Shown here in pieces: positions 16,219 through 22,855 of a stretch of DNA of 26,212 bases. The notes below the pieces were generated by a model. It made no database searches. It had not been told where the DNA came from and worked only from the letters and a program-made list of their open reading frames with translations. Both the position numbers and the translations under genes were made by a program. The stretch is from positions 1 to 26,212 of the forward strand of contig JBBRLG010000025.1 of the NCBI GenBank assembly GCA_038231495.1, read 5' to 3'. Position 1 is the first letter of the stretch, and the number at the start of each line of letters is the position of its first letter. The DNA is from JBBRLG01 sp038231495. GTDB taxonomy: Bacteria; Planctomycetota; Planctomycetia; Gemmatales; Gemmataceae.

Positions 16219-18324
16219 TTACTTCTTCTTCGCGGCTTTCACCATCGCCTGCAACGACTTCGCCTCGATGACTTTCTGCTCGACGAGCATGTCGCGCAGG
16301 GTTTCCACCAGTACGCGGTTGGCGCGCAAGAGCGCCGCGGCCTGGCCGCGGGCCTCTTCGAGCAGGGCGTGGACGCGCCGGTCCAACATTTCCAGTTGCG
16401 CCGGCGACAAGTCCGTGCGCCGCGTCGGCTCGCCGGAGGTGGTGCGGTAACGCGACACGCCGACCTCGTCGCCGCCCATGCCGAACACTTCCACCATGTC
16501 GCGCGCGATGCTCGTCGCGTGCTGCAAATCGTGGCTCGCCCCCCACGTCAAGTCGTCGAGGATCAGCAACTCCGCCTCGCGGCCGCCCATCAGGACGACC
16601 AGCTCGGCCAACATCTGGTTGCGCGTTTTCACGTTGCGGTGCGTCGGCTCCTGGTGGCGGACGTAGCCCAGCGCCCCGACCACGTCGTCGGCCAAAGCGA
16701 TGCGCTCGATCGGCTTGGCGTGCGGGCACAGCAGGGCACAAACCGCGTGGCCCGCCTCGTGCGTCGCGATCACCTGCTCCTCGTAAGGCGTCAGCTTTTC
16801 GCGCTCGACCCATTCGAGCAGGGCGTGGTCCACGTCGGCGGGCGTCGTCGCGTCCGTGCGGCCCTCGCGCAGCCGACGGCGCGCGACCGATCGGCACAGC
16901 GCGTTCAGGTGGTCGCCGCTGAACAGCGTCCCCAGGGCCGCGCCGGGCACGATCCAATCCGTCTGCCGGACCGCATGGTCCAGGGTTTCCGGCGTCATGC
17001 TGAGCGCCAGCTTGCGGTCGTAAATCTGCAAGATTTCACGGCGGGCGGCGGGGTCGGGATACGGGATGTGCAGGTGAAACTCGAACCGCCCGGGGCGCAA
17101 GAGCGCCGGGTCGAGCGCGTCCACGAAGTTGGTGGTGCCGACGACGAAGACCATCTCCTCGCGGTGAAAACCGTCCATCTCGGTCAGGAGTTGGTTGACC
17201 ATCGAGTGCTCGACACCGGAGCCGGTGTAGGTCCCGCGCGCCGACGCGAACGAGTCCAGTTCGTCGAAGACGATGATCGCCGGCGCCGCCTGCCGGGCCT
17301 TGTGGAAGATCTGTCGAAGCTTGTCTTCCGATTCGCCCACCCATTTACTCTTTAATTCGGGGCCGGAGACGATGGTGACGGCGGCGCCGATCTCGGTGGC
17401 GATGGCTTTGGCGAACAGCGTCTTGCCGGTGCCGGGCGGTCCCCAGAAGATCATGCCCTTGGGGATCAGGTCCTCCAGCGCCGCGATCTGCTCCTCGTTC
17501 GTGAGCTGGTCCTTGCGCAGCTGCATGTCGAGGATGTCGGAGCGCAGCCGTTCCTTGACTTTCGTGTAGCCGCCGATGTCGCGGTCGAGGTTGACGTGCG
17601 GCACTTCGAGCGTGCCGCCGAGCGTCGCCTGGCGCAATTGCCGGTAGGCGTTCTGCGGGTTCGCGGGGTAGTCCTCGCCTTCGAGCGTCGCCAACAGCTT
17701 GCGCAGCCGCACGGCATTGACACCGGAGACGTGCTTGTACAGCGCCCAGGCATTAAACTCCTTGCCGAACTTGCGACTCTCCTTGCGCGTGACGAGATGC
17801 CGCAGTCGGCCGCGCGGGACGCCGAGCAGCGTCAGGCGGTGCGGGAACAGGTTCTCGATGACGGTCGGCAGCGGGAACGACGGGTCCTTGAAGCCGAGCC
17901 AGACCAGTTCGGGGTTTTCGTACAGTAGCGGGATGACCTCGCGTGCCTCGGTGGTGAGGCCGCCCTGGCCCGTAGTGAGCAGGTCGAGATGCGGCAAGAC
18001 GACGACCTTGCGCTCGACGGCACCGCGCACGGCCTCGCGCAGCTGGGCAATCATGGTGCCGATCATGCCTTGCGCCAGGCCACCCGGGTCGTCGCCGCGC
18101 GGCCGCCCGTCGAGGTAGAGACAGCGGAGGTTGCGGGCTCGCAGCCGGTTGCGGACGTTGGCGAACAGGTAAGGGGCCAGGTCCTTGTCGCACTCGATGA
18201 GGGTGGGCAGGCCGCGCTCGAGCTTCGACGCCGCCTGAGCCAGTTCGGTCGTGTACGCCGCCTCGACCGCCGCCTCGGCCGTCAGTTCCTGGGGCAGTTC
18301 GGACTCTTCGATCACAACGGACAT
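16219..18324 (-). CDS. Soluble FtsH-like AAA+ zinc metalloprotease with extra N-terminal domain
   Basis: This 701-aa protein has an FtsH core: Walker A GPPGTGKT (295-302), Walker B IIVFDELD (350-357), sensor-1 VVGTTNF, arginine fingers LLRPGR (408-413), the M41 zinc site HEAGH (522-526) and the third ligand Asp599 in GASHDLQHAT. Unlike true FtsH it has no N-terminal membrane helices. Residues 1-230 instead look like a second, degenerate AAA-like domain: VVVLPHLDLL (107-116) mimics Walker B, followed by a sensor-like WLGFKDPSF, with no Walker A. It should unfold and degrade proteins in the cytoplasm using ATP, with the N-terminal part choosing targets or partners. TAAGGA overlaps the stop of the 189-aa gene upstream, showing coupling. 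It is the enzymatic centre of the six-gene cassette. A normal housekeeping FtsH is unlikely. Confidence 0.93.
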   Translation of the reverse strand: MSVVIEESELPQELTAEAAVEAAYTTELAQAASKLERGLPTLIECDKDLAPYLFANVRNRLRARNLRCLYLDGRPRGDDPGGLAQGMIGTMIAQLREAVRGAVERKVVVLPHLDLLTTGQGGLTTEAREVIPLLYENPELVWLGFKDPSFPLPTVIENLFPHRLTLLGVPRGRLRHLVTRKESRKFGKEFNAWALYKHVSGVNAVRLRKLLATLEGEDYPANPQNAYRQLRQATLGGTLEVPHVNLDRDIGGYTKVKERLRSDILDMQLRKDQLTNEEQIAALEDLIPKGMIFWGPPGTGKTLFAKAIATEIGAAVTIVSGPELKSKWVGESEDKLRQIFHKARQAAPAIIVFDELDSFASARGTYTGSGVEHSMVNQLLTEMDGFHREEMVFVVGTTNFVDALDPALLRPGRFEFHLHIPYPDPAARREILQIYDRKLALSMTPETLDHAVRQTDWIVPGAALGTLFSGDHLNALCRSVARRRLREGRTDATTPADVDHALLEWVEREKLTPYEEQVIATHEAGHAVCALLCPHAKPIERIALADDVVGALGYVRHQEPTHRNVKTRNQMLAELVVLMGGREAELLILDDLTWGASHDLQHATSIARDMVEVFGMGGDEVGVSRYRTTSGEPTRRTDLSPAQLEMLDRRVHALLEEARGQAAALLRANRVLVETLRDMLVEQKVIEAKSLQAMVKAAKKK

Positions 18325-18333
18325 TTTTGATCC

Positions 18334-18903
18334 TTAAACTTCCAATACAATCGTCAGCGACCCGGCTTGCACGTCCTCGGTCATCTCCTTGATGTGGCCG
18401 AGTTGGGCCGCCTTGATTTTCAGCGCCGCGGCGGTGACGCGGTTCGCCACCTGGTCCAACTCCTGGCGCAGGTCGCACAACTTGCCTTCGAGCCGGTCGG
18501 TCAAGTCTGTTTGTAGCGCAGCTTCCTGCGCGGACGCTTTGCGCTCCAGGTCGCCCTGCAATTCGCGTTGGAGCAATTCCCGCGTCTTCTTCGCGGACCG
18601 GCCGTCGTCCTCGTAGGCCCGTCCCTCGCGTTCGGCCTTGATCTCGACTTCCGCGCAAGCCTCGGCGACGACCGTGACGGTGCCGGTAACCACGTCGATC
18701 CTCACGGTCACGCCATCGACCTGGCGCACCCGCCGGTTGCCGTCGCGCTGATAGCCGCGGCTTTCCAGTTCCCGGCCGAGCAGGTCGGACATCTGCTCCG
18801 GCGGCAACACTTCGAGGATTTCCAACTGCGTGCTGACGCGGTCCCCGGCACGCAGGACGCGGTTGACCGATTCACTGACACGGATGCGGTAGGCTCGACT
18901 CAT
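18334..18903 (-). CDS. 189-aa accessory protein of the FtsH/MoxR cassette
   Basis: No known enzymatic motif is present. Residues 1-85 are alpha/beta: SRAYRIRVSESVNRVLRAGD, a helix LPPEQMSDLLGRELESRGY, then strands VTVRIDVVTGTVTVVAEA. Residues 90-175 are strongly charged and helical, probably a coiled coil, ending in a strand SLTIVLEV. GAGG lies about 7 nt before the ATG at 18903, and the stop is 9 nt before the FtsH-like start. The tight coupling suggests a direct partner, possibly an adaptor, of the protease. From memory it resembles one of the 'X' proteins of FtsH-containing ternary systems; this needs a profile search to name. Confidence 0.8.
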   Translation of the reverse strand: MSRAYRIRVSESVNRVLRAGDRVSTQLEILEVLPPEQMSDLLGRELESRGYQRDGNRRVRQVDGVTVRIDVVTGTVTVVAEACAEVEIKAEREGRAYEDDGRSAKKTRELLQRELQGDLERKASAQEAALQTDLTDRLEGKLCDLRQELDQVANRVTAAALKIKAAQLGHIKEMTEDVQAGSLTIVLEV

Positions 18904-18916
18904 AGGTACCTCAGTG

Positions 18917-18990
18917 CGGGTGTCGGCATTGGCTGATAGCTAATAGCTGACAGCTAACAGCTATTTATTTTCCCTCTTTCAACACCCGAC
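18917..18990. repeat. Second copy of the heptamer-repeat element
   Basis: CGGGTGTCGG at 18917-18926 and AACACCCGAC at 18981-18990 form short inverted arms around five heptamers of the GCTRAYA form (18932-18966) and a TTTCCCTCTT stretch. The order, the CATTGGCTGA start and the CCCTCTT segment all match the element at 819-930, in the same plus-strand orientation, though the arms here are about one unit long instead of two to four. It fills the gap between the 351-aa and 189-aa genes. Confidence 0.8.
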
Positions 18991-18992
18991 CT

Positions 18993-20048
18993 TCACGTTT
19001 GTCGCAACGGATCGAGCCGCCGGATGACGGCCTGCGCTCGCTCCATCAACGCATCGCCCCGATCGTGTTCCCAATCGGTCTTCCATAACTGGGCGGCCTC
19101 ATATCCTTCATCGAAATAGCCAACGGAACGCGCCCGGCGTTCCCACGCTTGCAGACGAGCCAGGTGCCGCAGAAACGTCAGCGCCAGGGCGTAGGTCGTA
19201 CTGCGTTCCGCCAGACGTTGCTTGCCGTGCTGCAAGTCCCGGACCCAAAAGTCAGCCTCCACGCCTTCGGGCAACAGCCGCGCGGCCGCACGCAACAGGA
19301 AACGGGCCAGGTCCAGGCGTCCCGCGCGTTCGACCGCATTCAGGAAGGCGGTCAACACGCGCTCCTGCTCTTCGCCAAGCTGACGCATCGTCGGGTAGTC
19401 GCGGATGCGCTGTTTGCCGCACTCGACTTCGACCCAACGTGCGGCCAGGTCGTTTTGCAGTGCTTCCAGAACGCAGGCTCCAGCACCGGTCGTCCACACC
19501 GCGAAATCCGGCGGTTGGGCGGGAGGCGTGCCGGCGAAGTCGTCCGGGTCAAAGAGGCGACACAAGCCGTGTTCCGCGAAACCGGGCAGCGTTTGCCAAT
19601 CCAGCGCCTTGCCGCCGTACTGCCGCAGACCTTCGTGAGCGAGGAACAGCAACAGCCGGTCGCCGACCGTGAACTGGGCCAGGTCCAGGTGCGGACGCAA
19701 ATTCGTCGCACCCGGTTTAACTGCCGTCACCCAGCGCAAAAACTCCAACGTCTGCCGCGAGAACGCCAGCGCCAGGGCGTCCGGCGGCGTGCGTTCCCAC
19801 AGGCGGCCTTCGATGGCGCGGCCGTCGCGCAGGAACCGTTCGCGTCGCCAACCGCCGCGCTCGGCCAGAAGGTAGACGCAACCGGTCGCCAGGGCATCGC
19901 GGACCAGGCGGACCGCACTCCGGCTTAGACAGGGCGGCGGCGTCTGCCCTTGCTCGATCAACGGCAACGCCCGTTCCGCCGGCGCGCGCCGGAGGAAAAA
20001 GTACAGCAGCGTCAGCAGGTTCGCTTCAAAGCGCGAAACGGTTTGCAT
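18993..20048 (-). CDS. 351-aa protein, first gene of the FtsH/MoxR cassette
   Basis: I do not recognise a domain with confidence. The protein is largely helical and rich in Leu, Arg and Ala. It starts MQTVSRFEANLLTLLYFFLRR, then has SRSAVRLVRDALATGCVYLLAERGGWRRE, TPPDALALAFSRQTLEFLRWV and FTVGDRLLLFLAHEGLR, which look like a winged-helix or helical adaptor region. A short acidic section (DPDDFAG) and TPR-like helices follow. No membrane segment or catalytic signature is visible. The ATG at 20048 has only a weak ribosome site. Position and strand make it the first gene of the cassette, but the 89-nt repeat-filled gap to the next gene leaves room for an independent promoter. It may be one of the accessory 'X' proteins that recognise a trigger; this is inference. 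Confidence 0.78.
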   Translation of the reverse strand: MQTVSRFEANLLTLLYFFLRRAPAERALPLIEQGQTPPPCLSRSAVRLVRDALATGCVYLLAERGGWRRERFLRDGRAIEGRLWERTPPDALALAFSRQTLEFLRWVTAVKPGATNLRPHLDLAQFTVGDRLLLFLAHEGLRQYGGKALDWQTLPGFAEHGLCRLFDPDDFAGTPPAQPPDFAVWTTGAGACVLEALQNDLAARWVEVECGKQRIRDYPTMRQLGEEQERVLTAFLNAVERAGRLDLARFLLRAAARLLPEGVEADFWVRDLQHGKQRLAERSTTYALALTFLRHLARLQAWERRARSVGYFDEGYEAAQLWKTDWEHDRGDALMERAQAVIRRLDPLRQT

Positions 20049-20057
20049 GGTGATCCG

Positions 20058-20129
20058 TCACGGGGGGACGAGGCGCAGGCCCATGCAGTTATTCTGGCAG
20101 AAATAGGGCTGGTATGCCAGGTGCGACCG
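20058..20129 (-). pseudogene. Possible C-terminal scrap of a formylglycine-generating-enzyme-like protein
   Basis: In the gap between the zinc-ribbon gene and the 351-aa gene, a minus-strand frame reads RSHLAYQPYFCQNNCMGLRLVPP then TGA (20058-20060). The 'NNCMGLRLV-P' ending resembles the very common end of FGE-sulfatase/SUMF1 domains (…N-x-GFRLV). No upstream part of such a domain is present. It is only about two dozen codons, so chance is a real alternative. Confidence 0.25.
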
Positions 20130-20133
20130 CGGA

Positions 20134-21240
20134 TCAACCGTTTTCGCGCCAGCGGTCGCCGCGGTACGGCCGGGGCAACGGTGGGTCGATGCCGGCCATG
20201 TCCAGGTAGCCCGCGACGTAGACCAGCAAGGACAACGGAATCGTGAACAACGCGCCGACGTAACACGCCACGGCACCCACGCCGGCAAGCAAGGACAGGA
20301 CGAGGTAGGTGCCGAACAACGGCCAGAAGTGGTCGGACGATAGCGTCCAACTGCCCTTGATCGCGTCGATGGCGCTCAACCGGCGGTCCATAATCAAGGG
20401 GACGCTGAAGTAGAACAGCCGGACGAAGAAATAAATGGCGACGAGACAATACAGGACGGCAAAGGCCAAGATGCCGAGGAGCATTTCCACGGGCATGGGG
20501 GAGGTCGGAGTCATCGAGACATTCATGAGTAAAAACAACGCGATGTTGGGCGGCAGCATCATCAGGTTCATTATGACGCTGTTCAGGAGAATTTTGCCGT
20601 AGAAACGCCCCTGGAAGCCGGCGAAGAAGTCCGCGAAAGTCCAGGGCCGACCGTCGAGTTGTTTGAGGGCCACGGCCACCAACCCCGCCAATAACGCCGG
20701 CGTAATGAAGATGTCGTTGAGGAACGTCAGGGGATAGTCACTGGCTGGAATCTGGGTCGCCCTCACCGTAAAGAGGCCCACAACCGTGACGGCGATGATA
20801 TCGACCGCACAAATCAGCAAGAAGCAGATGACCAGGCCGAGGACGCTACTGTAATGGGCGGCGCCGATGTTGAACCACTTGCCCAGGTCCATCTGGTAAC
20901 GGTTGGAGAGCGGCGCGTCGATGTCGCGGTCGCCGTATTCGTCGCGGGGCGGACGCGGGTAATCCTCGTCGTCGTCGGGGTATCGGCGGCGCGGCTCACG
21001 CTCCTCGCCCCGGTCGTCAGTGAATTGCGAGCTTTGTCGCGCGGCGCCCGGTTCGCCGGTGATCGCGCCGCCGTCGGGGCCGGTCGGGTCGGCGGCGGCG
21101 GGTGCCGGCGCGGCGTCGGCGTCGGGCACGGCGAAGGCCTGCTGGCACTGGGGACAGCGGACCATCGTGCCGGGCACCAGGTCGTTTGAATACCGCAGCA
21201 GGGCACGGCACTCCGGACAGTGAAAAGTCTCGACGGCCAT
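20134..21240 (-). CDS. Zinc-ribbon multi-pass membrane protein
   Basis: This is a 368-aa protein from the ATG at 21240, with AGGAG about 9 nt upstream; the open frame reaches 21384 but overlaps the DegT gene end and has no start signal. Residues 1-45 hold a zinc ribbon, HCPECRALLRYS then MVRCPQCQQAF, of the kind planctomycete proteins often carry at the N-terminus. An acidic, Pro/Arg/Asp-rich linker (50-125) follows. The rest has about five or six hydrophobic segments (for example VLGLVICFLLICAVDIIAVTVVGLF and ALLAGLVAVAL) and a late GSWTLSSDHFWPLFGTYLVLSLLAG, resembling DUF975/YciC-like membrane proteins of unknown function. It is in the same orientation as the DegT gene upstream and the FtsH/MoxR cassette downstream. 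Confidence 0.85.
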   Translation of the reverse strand: MAVETFHCPECRALLRYSNDLVPGTMVRCPQCQQAFAVPDADAAPAPAAADPTGPDGGAITGEPGAARQSSQFTDDRGEEREPRRRYPDDDEDYPRPPRDEYGDRDIDAPLSNRYQMDLGKWFNIGAAHYSSVLGLVICFLLICAVDIIAVTVVGLFTVRATQIPASDYPLTFLNDIFITPALLAGLVAVALKQLDGRPWTFADFFAGFQGRFYGKILLNSVIMNLMMLPPNIALFLLMNVSMTPTSPMPVEMLLGILAFAVLYCLVAIYFFVRLFYFSVPLIMDRRLSAIDAIKGSWTLSSDHFWPLFGTYLVLSLLAGVGAVACYVGALFTIPLSLLVYVAGYLDMAGIDPPLPRPYRGDRWRENG

Positions 21241-21340
21241 GAAACCGGACTCCTGAACGGGGACAAGCAGCCGACTCGTTTCAGCAAAAGGTATCAGCCG
21301 TGCGCCGCGGTTGCAACCAGGTTGTTGGGGTAAAGCGCAA

Positions 21341-21354
21341 AGCCGCAAGCGGCT
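21341..21354. repeat. Palindrome AGCCGCAAGCGGCT
   Basis: A 6-bp inverted repeat with an AA centre ends at the first base of the DegT stop codon. The identical string occurs at 22698-22711, its complement at 22789-22802 and a one-base variant at 7712-7725. It is probably a dispersed REP-like motif. Confidence 0.65.
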
Positions 21355-22505
21355 CAGGCGTTTAGTTCCTCCCGATAAGCCCACACCTTTTCGACCGCCC
21401 GCGCAACTTCCTCGACATCGGCCGCGGCCCCCAACAGGATCGGGTGGTGCAGGACGACCGCCCCCGCGTGCGCCCGGTCAGCCTCTAGCAGCGGACCGGC
21501 CGGGCGAAAGCGGTCCGGCGAACGGCCGACGTGCAGGGCATTGAAACCCTTGTCCAGCGCGACCCCTTCCGCCCGGACCGCCTCCAGGAACCGCTCCCGC
21601 GACAGGCCGAACGCCATCGCGTCATACTGAAAGCCCACCTTGTAATAACCCGGCTCGCCCTCGACCACGCGATTGCGGAACGGCCGCAAACCGGGCACAT
21701 TCCGCAACCGCTGCACCAGCAACGCCACGTTTGCCAGACGCAATGCGTTGCGGTCTTGCAACCGGTCGAGTTGCGGCACGAGGGCCGCCGCTTGCAATTC
21801 CGATAAAGGGCCGACGATGTTGCCCCGAAATTGGGCGACGCGGGCGCGTGCCCGCACGTCCGCCCGGCTCGTCAGGATCGCGCCGCCCCGGCCCGCGCTC
21901 AGCAGTTTGGAACCGCCGAAACTCAGCACGCCCACATCGCCCCAACTGCCCGCGGGCCGACCCTGGACCGTCGCGCCCGGCACCTGCGCCGCGTCTTCGA
22001 TAATCGGAATGCCGTGCGTTGCCGTTACGGCCTGGATTTCCCGCATCGGCACCAGGCCGCCGTGCAGGTGCGACACGATAACCGCCTTTGTCGCGGACGT
22101 AATCGCGGCGGGCAAATTTGCCACCGCGAAGTTCCAGTTGTCCGGATCGACGTCTATCAGCACGGGCAGCGCGCCGACGGCCAGGACGTTGAGGTAGTTG
22201 CCGCCGTAGTCGTAGGCGGACAGGATCACCTCGGCGCCGGGGCCGACCTTGAGGGCGCGCAAGGCCAATTCCACTGCGAACGTGCCGCTGCAACACGCGA
22301 GCGCCGTTTGCACGCCGTGCATGGCGGCCAGGCGCGTTTCGAGGTCACAAACATGGCCGCCGTCGTACTTGCCCCAGGAACCGTCTGCCAGGGCGCGACC
22401 CACCGCGGCGGCAACCAATTCGTCGGCGGCCGGCCAGTCGGGCGGGCCGGCGGGGCGAAGCGGTTCGCCGCCCAGGAGCGCGGGCAGAAGTGGCCGGGGG
22501 GACAT
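21354..22505 (-). CDS. DegT/DnrJ/EryC1/StrS-family PLP aminotransferase-like enzyme
   Basis: This is a 383-aa fold-type I enzyme. Members usually transfer an amino group to keto-sugars for surface polysaccharides or antibiotics. Visible landmarks are WGKYDGGHVCDLE (44-56), CCSGTFAVELALRAL (71-85), VILSAYDYGGN (93-103), VIVSHLHGGLVPM (142-154), IIEDAAQVPGA (168-178) and LSFGGSKLLSAGRGG (195-208), with the PLP lysine Lys200. The Lys is present, so it should be catalytic and not one of the dehydratase or regulatory variants that lack it. The ATG at 22505 fits the normal N-terminus (LLGGEPLRP); a GTG at 22541 is the alternative. No other sugar-nucleotide gene is adjacent, so the substrate is unknown. 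Confidence 0.92.
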   Translation of the reverse strand: MSPRPLLPALLGGEPLRPAGPPDWPAADELVAAAVGRALADGSWGKYDGGHVCDLETRLAAMHGVQTALACCSGTFAVELALRALKVGPGAEVILSAYDYGGNYLNVLAVGALPVLIDVDPDNWNFAVANLPAAITSATKAVIVSHLHGGLVPMREIQAVTATHGIPIIEDAAQVPGATVQGRPAGSWGDVGVLSFGGSKLLSAGRGGAILTSRADVRARARVAQFRGNIVGPLSELQAAALVPQLDRLQDRNALRLANVALLVQRLRNVPGLRPFRNRVVEGEPGYYKVGFQYDAMAFGLSRERFLEAVRAEGVALDKGFNALHVGRSPDRFRPAGPLLEADRAHAGAVVLHHPILLGAAADVEEVARAVEKVWAYREELNA

Positions 22506-22692
22506 GGATGATACTCGTTGCTGTTGGGGGTAGAGGTTCACCGTGCAGGATATACCGCCCGGACCGTCTGGCGAAGCCCGTCCGATCCCGAAGACGTGGA
22601 AATCTGTGCTGACAACGCGGCCCGAACCGGCGACAATGGCCAGGCGCTAGATGTCCATTTCGTAAGTTCGCTGCCATTGGAGAGGGCGATCT

Positions 22693-22807
22693 GTCGTAGC
22701 CGCAAGCGGCTCGCTTGCTGGCTGACACCGCTGTCGTCGCCGCTAGGGGCGCGCTTGCTGGCGGAAACCGCGCAGAAGCCAGCAAGCTAGCCGCTTGCGG
22801 CTACGAC
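22693..22807. repeat. 115-nt element with ~30-bp near-perfect terminal inverted repeats
   Basis: Arms 22693-22722 and 22778-22807 are reverse complements with a single mismatch, each containing the AGCCGCAAGCGGCT palindrome and a GCTTGCTGG segment that recurs once more inside (22753-22761). The loop is about 55 nt and encodes nothing. It sits in the 350-nt gap between the divergent DegT and DUF11 genes, about 50 nt before the DUF11 ATG. The rest of that gap (22506-22692) shows no gene that I can support. Confidence 0.8.
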
Positions 22808-22855
22808 CGACGCGGTGCGCCGGTCGCCCCCGTCCGTCTGTTGGGAGATGCAACT

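Noticed and set aside
15463..17355. 630-codon plus-strand open frame across the 1127-aa, 90-aa and FtsH-like genes
   Set aside because: It is antisense to three clear genes, has Arg/Val/Gln-rich composition typical of high-GC shadow frames and runs through the inverted repeat.
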